64,000 bases of DNA, from assembly GCA_964489705.1 (NCBI GenBank), contig CAZAZQ010000008.1, positions 62,001 through 126,000 of the forward strand, given 5' to 3'. Position 1 is the first letter of the stretch; each line of letters starts with the position of its first letter. Origin of the DNA: CAZAZQ01 sp964489705. Its GTDB lineage: Bacteria > Zixibacteria > MSB-5A5 > GN15 > FEB-12. The translations under genes were made by a program, and so were the position numbers. The notes beneath the pieces were generated by a model that was not told the DNA's origin, did not search any database, and was given only the letters and a program-made list of their open reading frames with translations. Below are positions 53,331 to 61,913 of the stretch, one piece after another.

Positions 53331-54103
53331 GTTACCGACAGTTTTTCTCCCGGCTTTTTCTTCCGGCGGTGTTGGGGGTAAGTCTGCTTCTTGCCGCTGA
53401 CGGCACCGCCGCGGTCGACACGCTCAAAGGAACCGCCGTCATCGAAGACGGCACCATCTATTCATGGGAGGACTGTAATGCGGAAATCGTCGGGGAAGAT
53501 TGTCGCCGGTACAACGCCGGGGGCACGACCCACCTGCAGGTCGGCTCTTCCGCCGCCGGGCGGGATCGGCGGGCGCTCTTCCGGCTGCCGGGATGGAACG
53601 GAGTCGTCCCGGATTCTTCCCACCTGCTGCTCTATTGCAAAGCGGAAACCGACACGCTCGACCGAAAGATATTCCTTTACCCGCTGACCCGTCAATTCAT
53701 AGAAGGCACCGAATTGGCATACAACATTGGCGACTACCCCTCCCCCGACAGCGGCGTCACCTGGTTCCATGCTTGGTTGGATGTCGGCGACGGGGACTCC
53801 TTGAACTGGAGCTCTGCAGGCGGGGATTATACCACCGCCGTCGCCTGTACCATCACCGTCAGCGGCGTCGACCGGTACGTGAGTTGCACCACGTTCAACC
53901 GCATTCTCACCTACTGGGACACCTCAGGGCAGGCGTACGGGTTTATCCTTGTCAACCAAAACGCCTTCCCCGCCAATACGTCAATGAAAACCTTCGGCTC
54001 CACCGAAGGCAGCAGCTCGCAAGTGCCGATGGTGGTGCTCTATTTCGGTTCGTCGATAGACCCGCGCCGCTGCCGGATAATCCAGCAGCAACGCTACCGC
54101 TGA
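53327..54103 (+). CDS. Secreted DNRLRE-like protein coupled to the phage cassette
   Basis: 258 residues. A clear signal peptide (FLPAVLGVSLLLAADGTAA) is followed by a DNRLRE-like beta-sandwich (HLQVGSSAAGRDRRALFRLP, VVPDSSHLLLYCKAETDTLD, FGSTEGSSSQVPMVVLYFG). DNRLRE domains occur in bacterial surface and cellulosome-type proteins, so an exported version inside a phage structural operon is unusual. The start overlaps the previous stop by four bases (ATGA). The purpose is unknown: it could be a virion protein exposed at release, or a host surface protein captured by the operon. Confidence 0.65.
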   Translation: MSYRQFFSRLFLPAVLGVSLLLAADGTAAVDTLKGTAVIEDGTIYSWEDCNAEIVGEDCRRYNAGGTTHLQVGSSAAGRDRRALFRLPGWNGVVPDSSHLLLYCKAETDTLDRKIFLYPLTRQFIEGTELAYNIGDYPSPDSGVTWFHAWLDVGDGDSLNWSSAGGDYTTAVACTITVSGVDRYVSCTTFNRILTYWDTSGQAYGFILVNQNAFPANTSMKTFGSTEGSSSQVPMVVLYFGSSIDPRRCRIIQQQRYR

Positions 54104-54145
54104 GCAGATGAGAACTCACCATCCAGATAAGGAGGACAGCATCGC

Positions 54146-55351
54146 ATGAAACTTTTCACGCGCGGCGCATTCGCCATCGCGCTTTTTCTCAGTCTGTTTT
54201 TTCTGGCATGGGAAGGCAAGAGTGTCATCGTCAACAACTCAGCCGCCGCTCCCACGTCGGAAGATTCCCTCTCGTTCATCATCTATGCGCTCGACAGCCT
54301 CGGCAACGCCACCACGGCGGATTCCCTCTTCGTGTTGGTCGTCAACCCGGATGGCGTCATTGTCTACAAAGATTCGCTTCCCATCTCGGACAGTCGTATC
54401 ACCGCCACCAGTATTCGCGGGAAGCAGTTTTACACGTTTTGCGAACAGGTTTCGGTTTTGGACGGCGGCGGCATCGAGGGGAATTACGCCGTTACCTTCC
54501 TGATGAAAAACAACACCCAAGCCTTGCTGACCCCCAACACCTTTTCTTTTCAGATTATCTCCGAGGAATTGTCCGACCGGTTAGCTATGATAAGCGATTC
54601 CGTCTACGCCAAGGGGGGCGTCATTGATTCCAATCGAACGGAAATGGGCGGGTCCGGCGATTCGGCATCTATCGCTCGGTGGGTGTGGAACACTCCTCAG
54701 AGCAATCATACCGTCGCGGGCACCTTCGGCAAATTTCTCGATGCGGAAATCTCCGGCATCGGCAGTGGGACGGGAGCGTACTCGTTTACCCTTGTGACGT
54801 ACGACTCGGCAACGTCGCAGGTCATCCCTCAGGTGGGTGTGGCAGTGCGTAACCTGGCGCAAACGGCGCTCCTTGCTTCCGGCAGAACCGACAATGATGG
54901 TACCGTGGCGTTCAATCTGGATGCGGACAGTTATCTCGTCGTCGCCGCCGCCTCCGGCTACGATTTCGCTCCTTCCGATACCATCGAAGTCACCGGAGCG
55001 GGGACGGATACGCTTTTCGGCAGCCGGTTTGCCCCCGGCAATCCTTCGCTTACCGGCTTGTGTCGGGTCTACGGCTTCTTGTACAACATAAGCGGCATCC
55101 CCGAACCGGAAGCCCTCGTCACCGCTCAGTTACCCTCGGGGGTGGTGCGTTTCTCGTCCGTCATTGTCTCGCCTTTCTCCGTATCAACCACCACCGACAG
55201 CAACGGTTACTTCTTTTTCGATCTCATTCCATCCGATTCTCTCATTCCGGCGGGAACGCCGTACGAATTCACCATCAGCCGCACCGATGGAACCATCCTG
55301 CGACAGCGTCTCACCGTCCCCGACACCACCCAGTGGCGGCTTACGTGGTAG
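54146..55351 (+). CDS. Exported protein with carboxypeptidase-like domains in the phage cassette
   Basis: 401 residues. A hydrophobic signal segment (residues 7-22) is followed by a beta-sandwich (LSFIIYALDSLGNATTADSL). A WVWNTPQSNHTVAGTFGKFL stretch, like linkers in phage tail fibres, comes next. Two carboxypeptidase-regulatory-like/Cna-B-like domains follow (VAVRNLAQTALLASGRTDND; CRVYGFLYNISGIPEPEALV). Strong GGAGG before the ATG. The combination of an export signal and a fibre-like linker is odd. It may be a surface-displayed protein of the element. Confidence 0.6.
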   Translation: MKLFTRGAFAIALFLSLFFLAWEGKSVIVNNSAAAPTSEDSLSFIIYALDSLGNATTADSLFVLVVNPDGVIVYKDSLPISDSRITATSIRGKQFYTFCEQVSVLDGGGIEGNYAVTFLMKNNTQALLTPNTFSFQIISEELSDRLAMISDSVYAKGGVIDSNRTEMGGSGDSASIARWVWNTPQSNHTVAGTFGKFLDAEISGIGSGTGAYSFTLVTYDSATSQVIPQVGVAVRNLAQTALLASGRTDNDGTVAFNLDADSYLVVAAASGYDFAPSDTIEVTGAGTDTLFGSRFAPGNPSLTGLCRVYGFLYNISGIPEPEALVTAQLPSGVVRFSSVIVSPFSVSTTTDSNGYFFFDLIPSDSLIPAGTPYEFTISRTDGTILRQRLTVPDTTQWRLTW

Positions 55352-55423
55352 AGGACGGAGGGGAAAGAGAAGGTATAAGTGAAAGCAAAAATCTGATGTT
55401 TACCCGTAATTGGGAGGAAAGAA

Positions 55424-55729
55424 ATGGACAGTATCTTTGGAAATCCCGGCTCGTTTTTGAGTGTGTTGGGTTCGATGGCTCTTTTGGCGGCGGGCTGGCT
55501 CGCCAACAAGTACGTCATCCCCTTTCTCCAGGTCGGCAAACGCCAGCGCTACGCCCAGTTTGTCGCCATCATCGCCGACGAAATCACCGACGACTTGAAG
55601 AACAAATATCCCGACAAGGAATGGCTCGACTATCTCGACGAGGCGATAGACCAACTTATCGCCATCTGCGGCGTTTCACCCGAGGTCGCCCGTCGGGCAA
55701 TCAAAGCAGCCGCCGCTCGGAAACAATAG
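55424..55729 (+). CDS. Phage holin-like protein (LL-H type)
   Basis: 101 residues. One N-terminal membrane helix (FLSVLGSMALLAAGWLANKY) is followed by a charged helical tail (QRYAQFVAIIADEITDDLKN, VARRAIKAAAARKQ). This matches the LL-H family of phage holins, small membrane proteins that permit lysis. GGGAGG precedes the ATG. No endolysin gene is adjacent. It ends the plus-strand phage cassette, with a bidirectional terminator after it. Confidence 0.65.
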   Translation: MDSIFGNPGSFLSVLGSMALLAAGWLANKYVIPFLQVGKRQRYAQFVAIIADEITDDLKNKYPDKEWLDYLDEAIDQLIAICGVSPEVARRAIKAAAARKQ

Positions 55730-55792
55730 GGAAGCGCCTTTCCACAAAAACCGACGGTTCTCTCATTCCTCTTTTCCACTCATCAAAAAAAA

Positions 55793-55830
55793 CGGCGGTC
55801 GGGAAAACTCTCGACCGCCGGTGGGTTTTT
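55793..55830. terminator. Bidirectional terminator at the end of the phage cassette
   Basis: CGGCGGTCG (55793-55801) pairs with CGACCGCCG (55812-55820). A T-run follows on the plus strand, and an A-run precedes on the left for the minus strand. It serves two convergent genes. Confidence 0.9.
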
Positions 55831-55844
55831 CTTTGGAAGGACTT

Positions 55845-57992
55845 TTAGTAACAGGGAGCTCCGGCTGTGCCGAAGAGATAATTCATATAATAGACGACAT
55901 CGGCGATATTCACGCTCTGGTCGCAGTTGGCATCCGCCCGCCACGCCCCGCCGACCGGCGGGTCGCCGCCTTGGGTCAAGTAGTGAATCAAATACGTCAA
56001 ATCGAAGATATTGGCGTTCCCGTCGTTGTCGTAATCGCCGGGGACATACGATTGCGAGCAGTTATAGCGCAACAGGATTGCCGTGCTGCCGGAAAGACCG
56101 CTTGCGTCACGTCCAATGGAGCGGAAAAAGGAGGGAGCATCTTCGGTCAATCCGCTCGGCGTCCACGAGAACGACCAGCCGTCGCTGCCGTTCATGTCGG
56201 CGCCGATGAGTTGGCGGGTGACATTCCACGTTTTCGCCAGCAACGAAACCATAATCTCCACCCGCTGCCAGGTGCCGTTGTAGTACAGTTCGTTCACGGT
56301 GCCGGCATGACGCATTGGCACCGTCAGAAGGGAACCGGTAAGCGGGTCGGAGATGCGGACGAGGTAGCTGCCGTCGCTCTGTTGCCAGTCGCTGAAACCG
56401 TCCACCGCCAGCCATGTCGCCGGCAATCCGTTCAGCCCGAGAATGACGGTTCTTTCTTCTTCTTCCAGCCACGTCCGCAAGAGGAAGTAATCCGGGTTCC
56501 GGAAATAATCGAAAGCGATTTCGTTCCCGCGAGCTTGCAAGTATTCGTGCAAGCCGATCCAGAGATTCTCGTCGTACGTCCCTAAGTTGTCACGGGTGTG
56601 AAACGCCTCCGCCAAACGTTCGACCAGGGTATCAAGTGAGATAATAGAGAAACCTTCTTTCATCACGTTGGTGTAGCCGCGATCGAACCAGACTTTCACC
56701 GCCAGTGCCGCTGCCACCGGTCCACAGTAGTAATCGCCGAATTCTCCCCCGGAAGCATGGTTGCCGTCAAGCGGGTTGCCGTTGGCGTCGCCGAAGCTTG
56801 ACTGATTCAGCACCGGCAAACCGAGCGAAAAGTCAATCTGACCGTCTTTTCGATGTACTTCCACGACGCTTACGTCTTCGTCGTTGCACGTCATCAACAA
56901 CTGTACCGGGGAGCAGAAGTCGTCTCCCGCATCAGGCGAGACGACCGTCGGCACTGGCGGAGTCGGTTCGAGATAGACCACCACACTGTCCGCCGAACTT
57001 CGTCCCAAGGTATCGTAGGCGGTGGCGCGAAGCGTATAGGTGCCTTCCGGTATGGAGGAAAAATCCCACAGCAGGCTGAAGCCGTCGCCGCCGCCGGGGT
57101 CGTGCACCCCGTCCCGCAGCGGGCTCATCCCGTCGTAATCCCGTCCGATTTCCGTGTAACCTCCGCCGCTTGAATAGGCGAAAGAGACATAGTCGATAAT
57201 GCTCGAACCGGAGGTGTCCCACGCCCACAAGTCGACTGAGCCGTACACCGTATCGTTCTTGCCGGGCGCCAGTAACCGGAGAGCGGGCGGAGGTTGATAG
57301 CCGCCGCTGCCGCCTTCGATACCGGACGCGTACAACAAGAGGCGTCCCGGGAAATTCCAAAACTGGTTGTTGTTCAAATCAATGAAGCCGATGGAGTCGT
57401 TCCAAATGTTGTAGGAGGTACAGTACACGGGGAAGGAATCGCAAATCACCGCCGGACCGACCGACGAATCCAGGGCGTTGGCAATGTAGAACCCGGCAAA
57501 GAAGGGTCCATTGACCACGTACGGCGTGTCGAGCGGCACCCAGATTTCGTACAGACCTTGCCCGGGCACCTGCGTCGAATACTCGCTGGAAATCGCCAGG
57601 AGATTTCCCGGTACCGGACAAGTCGGATCGGTCGCGTCGACGTCTTCGATATCGACGGACACGTTCAACGGCGTCGGTGCCATAAAATACATCTGCATGG
57701 CGATTTCGGTGACGGTAAACGGGTATGGCTGCGGACATGACGCCGCCGGATCCAGGTATTCCTTGTACAATTCGTTACCGATGACCCAGCCGTCGATTTT
57801 CCAGACCGCTCCGCTGTCATGACGAACCAAACAGGTGTCAGCCGTCACCAAGCTCTGGCGGAATCTCACTTCCTGAGCCAGGGAATCCCCAATTCTCACT
57901 ATTCGGGCACTTTTCTTCTCCGCCGCTTGTATATGAGATATGAGAAATATGGTCAGAAACAAGGTGCAATATATCTTCCATGGACGTGGCAT
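55845..57992 (-). CDS. Secreted C39-like peptidase/dockerin-repeat protein
   Basis: About 715 residues from ATG 57992, where GAGGAG lies 7 bases upstream. A signal peptide is followed by a beta-sandwich region, an Ig-like section (SVDLWAWDTSGSSIIDYVSF), and a papain-like C39 segment. In the latter, YYCGPVAAALAVKVWFDRGY carries a CGP motif, and VDGFSDWQQSDGSYLVRISD later in the domain would provide the His/Asp region, though no clear His is seen. The C-terminus has two dockerin-like EF-hand repeats (GDYDNDGNANIFDLTYLIHY, ANCDQSVNIADVVYYMNYLF), the same type as in the 319-1578 protein. Whether it is an active peptidase is unproven. Confidence 0.75.
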   Translation of the reverse strand: MPRPWKIYCTLFLTIFLISHIQAAEKKSARIVRIGDSLAQEVRFRQSLVTADTCLVRHDSGAVWKIDGWVIGNELYKEYLDPAASCPQPYPFTVTEIAMQMYFMAPTPLNVSVDIEDVDATDPTCPVPGNLLAISSEYSTQVPGQGLYEIWVPLDTPYVVNGPFFAGFYIANALDSSVGPAVICDSFPVYCTSYNIWNDSIGFIDLNNNQFWNFPGRLLLYASGIEGGSGGYQPPPALRLLAPGKNDTVYGSVDLWAWDTSGSSIIDYVSFAYSSGGGYTEIGRDYDGMSPLRDGVHDPGGGDGFSLLWDFSSIPEGTYTLRATAYDTLGRSSADSVVVYLEPTPPVPTVVSPDAGDDFCSPVQLLMTCNDEDVSVVEVHRKDGQIDFSLGLPVLNQSSFGDANGNPLDGNHASGGEFGDYYCGPVAAALAVKVWFDRGYTNVMKEGFSIISLDTLVERLAEAFHTRDNLGTYDENLWIGLHEYLQARGNEIAFDYFRNPDYFLLRTWLEEEERTVILGLNGLPATWLAVDGFSDWQQSDGSYLVRISDPLTGSLLTVPMRHAGTVNELYYNGTWQRVEIMVSLLAKTWNVTRQLIGADMNGSDGWSFSWTPSGLTEDAPSFFRSIGRDASGLSGSTAILLRYNCSQSYVPGDYDNDGNANIFDLTYLIHYLTQGGDPPVGGAWRADANCDQSVNIADVVYYMNYLFGTAGAPCY

Positions 57993-58030
57993 GAAGTTTC
58001 TCCTCATCCTGTTCAATTTTTGCCTTTTCC

Positions 58031-58058
58031 TTGATTATCGTTTATTTTCGCATATACT
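58031..58058 (+). promoter_or_regulatory. Promoter candidate for lipA
   Basis: TTGATT (58031-58036), 16 bases, TATACT (58053-58058), about 55 bases upstream of the GTG start. Confidence 0.55.
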
Positions 58059-58112
58059 TGATAGGCATGACAGTATTTTACCACCCACCGACGGAAAAGC
58101 CGGGAAAAGTTC

Positions 58113-58982
58113 GTGACAGTCGATAACGCCGACAAACAGCGGAAACCGCCGTGGTTGAAAGTTCGCGCCTTCACGGGAGAAGGGTACACCAGAATTTCCA
58201 CTCTTCTGAAAGAGTTGCACCTCAACACCGTCTGCCAGGAAGCCAACTGTCCCAACCGGGGCGAATGTTACAACCAAGGGACGGCGACTTTCCTTATTTT
58301 GGGAAAGGTCTGTACCCGGAATTGCAAATTTTGTGATATCGCCACCGGGAAACCGGCTCCCCCCGATCCGCTTGAACCTTTCCGGGTGGCGCAAGCCGCT
58401 TTTCGGATGAAGCTCAAGCATGTTGTTATTACTTCCGTCGACCGGGATGATCTCCCCGATGGTGGCGCGGCTCATTTCGCTGCGACCATCCGGCAAATCC
58501 GGGAGCGTCTTCCCGACGCAACCGTTGAAATCCTGACTCCCGATTTCCGCGGCAACGAAGAGGCGTGGCAAATCGTCCTGGATGCCCAGCCGGACATTTT
58601 CAACCACAACGTCGAAACCGTCCCCCGGCTTTATCCGGAAGTTCGTCCCGCCGCCCGGTACCGCCAATCATTGGAGCTTCTCTCGTGGATACGTCGCAAC
58701 AGCTCGATAACCACCAAATCGGGGCTTATGGTGGGGCTGGGAGAAACCTTCGAAGAACTAAGAGAGGTGTTTGCCGACCTGGCGGCAAGCCGCGTCTCTA
58801 TCCTGACCATCGGTCAATACCTGGCGCCTTCCCCGAAGCATTATCCGGTAGCCCGGTACCTTTCACCTGAGGAATTTGTCCGCCTGAGAGAAGTTGCCGA
58901 AGAGGCAGGCATCCCGATTGTCTTCTCGGCGCCGTTGGTTCGCTCCTCTTATCATGCCCGGGAAGTCTTCTCCCAGGTGTAA
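58113..58982 (+). CDS. lipA: Lipoyl synthase
   Basis: 289 residues. A radical-SAM enzyme that inserts two sulfurs into octanoyl groups on lipoyl domains. It has the auxiliary cluster motif CQEANCPNRGEC, the radical-SAM motif CTRNCKFCD and the C-terminal RSSYHA serine ligand. GTG start; the site before it is weak. Its octanoyl transferase LipB is not adjacent. It stands alone between the C39-like gene (divergent) and the HD-GYP regulator. Confidence 0.96.
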   Translation: MTVDNADKQRKPPWLKVRAFTGEGYTRISTLLKELHLNTVCQEANCPNRGECYNQGTATFLILGKVCTRNCKFCDIATGKPAPPDPLEPFRVAQAAFRMKLKHVVITSVDRDDLPDGGAAHFAATIRQIRERLPDATVEILTPDFRGNEEAWQIVLDAQPDIFNHNVETVPRLYPEVRPAARYRQSLELLSWIRRNSSITTKSGLMVGLGETFEELREVFADLAASRVSILTIGQYLAPSPKHYPVARYLSPEEFVRLREVAEEAGIPIVFSAPLVRSSYHAREVFSQV

Positions 58983-59087
58983 CTTTTTTTCACAGGGTCA
59001 ATCTTTATACAAAAACCGTTGGGGCGGTTGTCTTTTCGATAAGCTATCCGATAGAGGGATTGTACGTTAAACCGTGGAAGGATAGCT

Positions 59088-60602
59088 TTGAAAACAACCA
59101 AGAAAACCAATATTCTGGTCGTCGACGACGAGAAATATATCTGCGATATTATCGTCGAAGCCCTCTCGTCGGACGCCTTTCAGATTACCGCTCTTTCCGA
59201 TGCGCATGAAGCCTTGCGCTTCTTGAAGGAGAATCCGGTCGACTTGGTTCTGACGGATCTTGTCATGGGAGAACATTCCGGGGTGAATATCCTGGATGCT
59301 ACTCTGAGCAATCATCCCGACGCTATCGTTATCCTGATGACCGCTCACCCCACGGTGCAGACGGCTATTTCCGTCTTGAAAAAAGGCGCCTTCGATTTCT
59401 TGGTGAAGCCGTTCAAACTTGATTTGCTTCGGGCTTCCATCAATCGTGGATTGAAACACCAACGCATCATCCGGGAGAACTTGAGTCTCAAAGGGCAAGT
59501 CGAATTTTTGAAAATCGCCAACGCGTCCCAAGCCGGTATCGACATCGACAGTATCCTTCAGCTCATTGCGGAAGCCTGTCGAAAAGAGATGTCCGCCAAG
59601 GCGGTCGGCATCCTGGAGATTAACCCTAAAACCAAAGAACTGCTCCGTCAGTTCAGCGATTGCGAAGAAGAAGACTACGAGCCGTTTGTTCTTGACGAAA
59701 CCACTCTCCAACAGTTTGCTTACACCAAAAGCAGCAAACCGGTCATCACCCAAGAAAGCATCACCTCAGACGAGGAAGCCGCCGTGCGAACCTTCATATC
59801 GCAGCCGATTTTCATCCGCCGCAAGCTCCACGGTGTCATCAACCTTCTGCTCATTACCCGTTTCGGAAGAATCACGCCGGGGAAACTGGATGTTCTGACC
59901 CTGTTGACCAACTCCGCCGCTTCCGCCATCGCCAACCACAAACTGTACGAAGACCTGCAATCTTCATACTTCCAAGCCATCCGCGGTTTGGCAAACGCCA
60001 TCGAAGCTCGCGACACCTGTACCGCCGGTCATACCGACCGGGTCTCCAAGTTGGCGGAACTGGTGGCTCGTCATCTGGGATGGAGCACGGCACAGATCCA
60101 CGACCTCAAAATGGGCTGCTCGCTGCACGACATCGGAAAAATCGGCGTCCCCGATTCGGTGTTGAACAAAGCGGACAAGCTCACCGAGAGAGAACGCCGA
60201 CTGATGAACAGCCATCCCGAAATGGGGTTGAAAATCATCCGCGGCATCGATTTGTTCAAACCGGCGATTCCCTACATTATCGCTCACCACGAGCGTTACG
60301 ACGGTACCGGCTACCCGCAAGGGCTCAAAGGGGAAGAAATCCCTATCGAGGGACGCCTGTTGGCCGTCGTCGACGCTTTTGACGCCATCATGGCAAACCG
60401 TCCTTACCGCAAAGGTGCCAGTCTGGAAGTGGCGGTGTCGGAGTTGCTTGCCTACAAGGGGATTCAGTTTGACCCTGCCATTGTCGATGCCTTTCTGGAA
60501 GTGCTCCTGCTCGGACAGGTCGACTTCCGTGCCATGTACGGGAGAGAAGAAGATATCGCCTTTTTGCAGGAGTTGGTCGCTACCGAAAAGGCACCGGTGT
60601 AA
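59088..60602 (+). CDS. Response regulator with GAF and HD-GYP domains
   Basis: 504 residues. The receiver domain has VVDDEKY and phosphoacceptor Asp in VLTDLVMGEH. A GAF-like sensor domain follows (about residues 145-300), then an HD-GYP domain: HTDRVSKLAELVARHLG, LHDIGKIGVPDSVLNK, HPEMGLKII and HHERYDGTGYPQGLKGEE. All HD-GYP metal and signature residues are present, so it should degrade cyclic-di-GMP when phosphorylated. TTG start with AAGGA. No kinase is adjacent. It overlaps the convergent site-2 protease gene by 23 bases. Confidence 0.93.
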   Translation: MKTTKKTNILVVDDEKYICDIIVEALSSDAFQITALSDAHEALRFLKENPVDLVLTDLVMGEHSGVNILDATLSNHPDAIVILMTAHPTVQTAISVLKKGAFDFLVKPFKLDLLRASINRGLKHQRIIRENLSLKGQVEFLKIANASQAGIDIDSILQLIAEACRKEMSAKAVGILEINPKTKELLRQFSDCEEEDYEPFVLDETTLQQFAYTKSSKPVITQESITSDEEAAVRTFISQPIFIRRKLHGVINLLLITRFGRITPGKLDVLTLLTNSAASAIANHKLYEDLQSSYFQAIRGLANAIEARDTCTAGHTDRVSKLAELVARHLGWSTAQIHDLKMGCSLHDIGKIGVPDSVLNKADKLTERERRLMNSHPEMGLKIIRGIDLFKPAIPYIIAHHERYDGTGYPQGLKGEEIPIEGRLLAVVDAFDAIMANRPYRKGASLEVAVSELLAYKGIQFDPAIVDAFLEVLLLGQVDFRAMYGREEDIAFLQELVATEKAPV

Positions 60603-61749
60603 ACGAGAGAATCAAAATTATCATCGCCGCTACCCCCATAATCGTCGCTCCCGTCCCGATGGGGCGAGCGTCGTTCAATGTCGGCGGATGTTTGACGCCG
60701 AAAATCAAACCGAATCCGGCAAACAGCCACCACATCATCGAGTGAAAGCCCAACAGGAAAAGCACCACCATGGCAAAGAAGCCCAAGCCGTACTGGTGGC
60801 GGCGCCCCAAGCCGTAGAGAATATGCCCGCCGTCCAACTGTCCGATGGGCAGCAAGTTTATCGCAGTGACCAGCAGCCCGACCCATCCGGCGAAAGCGGC
60901 TTCGGTCAGTTTGTAGAAGTATCCTTCCGGTGCCGGTCCCACCAGCAGTAACGTTGCCGCTTTCATCAACAGAGACTCTCCCTCCAAGGAGAACCCCATC
61001 TCTTTCAGCGTAAACGCATCCATCGGCAAACAAACCGATTGCGAAAGTCCCCACAGCAGCCAAAAGAGCGCGACAATCCACCCGGCGATAGGACCGGAAG
61101 CGCCCACTTCAATCAAATCACGCCGGTTCCAAAAAGGAGATTTCGATTTGATGACGGCGCCAAAGGTCCCGATGATATTGGGCGCCGGAATAAAATAGGG
61201 CCAGGAGGTGATGATATTGCGCCGCCGACTGGCGATGAAGTGCCCCATCTCATGGACGAACAGAATGGACATCAACGCCAGAGTAAACTCGATGCCGATG
61301 CCCCGAGACAGGTCTTGCAGGGTCGCATCGAAGGCGAGAGGAAAAGCGGAAAAGAAAAAATGAAGCTCCGCCCAGAAAGAGTCGGGCAAGGAAACGGTTT
61401 GTCGGGCAAGCGAGTCGACGGCGGGGATGATATTGCGCAGGAACACCGGTACGACGTAGACCGAAAAGAGGGTAGCAAAGAAAAGCACGACGTTGACGGT
61501 AGGAATCCGCATCCGTTGCTTCGGGTCGACATAGAGGAAAATCCGTCCCCCTTCGTCGGTCAACGTGAAGCGATAGCCTGCCAGCTTGAGGCGGTCTTTG
61601 ATAAGCTCCACCGATTTTTTATGATTATAAAGCGTGGTCAAGGCGAAGACGATGTTGTCCCGCTGCGGGTAGACGGCTTCGATTTCAAACAGGTCGCTGA
61701 GAAGTGCCGAGATATTCTCAACTTCTTTTTCGACATCGGTGTGATTCAT
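60580..61749 (-). CDS. Site-2 protease family membrane metalloprotease (M50)
   Basis: 389 residues. The N-terminal cytosolic part (about 1-90, DIGVE-type helices) is followed by membrane segments. HEMGHFIASRR supplies the HExxH zinc ligands and INLLPIGQLDGGHILYG the third ligand Asp. These make a rhomboid-unrelated intramembrane protease like plant EGY and bacterial RseP-type proteins. The substrate is unknown. No PDZ domain is seen, unlike RseP, so the EGY-like group fits best. It starts at 61749 with ATG; tail-to-tail with the HD-GYP gene. Confidence 0.9.
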   Translation of the reverse strand: MNHTDVEKEVENISALLSDLFEIEAVYPQRDNIVFALTTLYNHKKSVELIKDRLKLAGYRFTLTDEGGRIFLYVDPKQRMRIPTVNVVLFFATLFSVYVVPVFLRNIIPAVDSLARQTVSLPDSFWAELHFFFSAFPLAFDATLQDLSRGIGIEFTLALMSILFVHEMGHFIASRRRNIITSWPYFIPAPNIIGTFGAVIKSKSPFWNRRDLIEVGASGPIAGWIVALFWLLWGLSQSVCLPMDAFTLKEMGFSLEGESLLMKAATLLLVGPAPEGYFYKLTEAAFAGWVGLLVTAINLLPIGQLDGGHILYGLGRRHQYGLGFFAMVVLFLLGFHSMMWWLFAGFGLIFGVKHPPTLNDARPIGTGATIMGVAAMIILILSFTPVPFR

Positions 61750-61832
61750 GCCGCCATTAAAACGGTTTTTCTCTTATTTGGCAACGATTCAAACGGGAAA
61801 TTTGCGGATTTTCTCATCGGGAAAACCAGTTG

Positions 61833-61851
61833 ATCTTTTCCTCGAAAAGAT
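61833..61851. repeat. Short palindrome upstream of the SGNH gene
   Basis: ATCTTTTC (61833-61840) and GAAAAGAT (61844-61851) form an 8-base inverted repeat with a 3-base spacer, between the divergent M50 and SGNH genes. It could be an operator, as the position fits. Confidence 0.35.
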
Positions 61852-61913
61852 GTACTTTGTCCGTAGAAGATGTCACACGGCGGCAGTCGAGGGCACGGGA
61901 TGATATTGTTATA

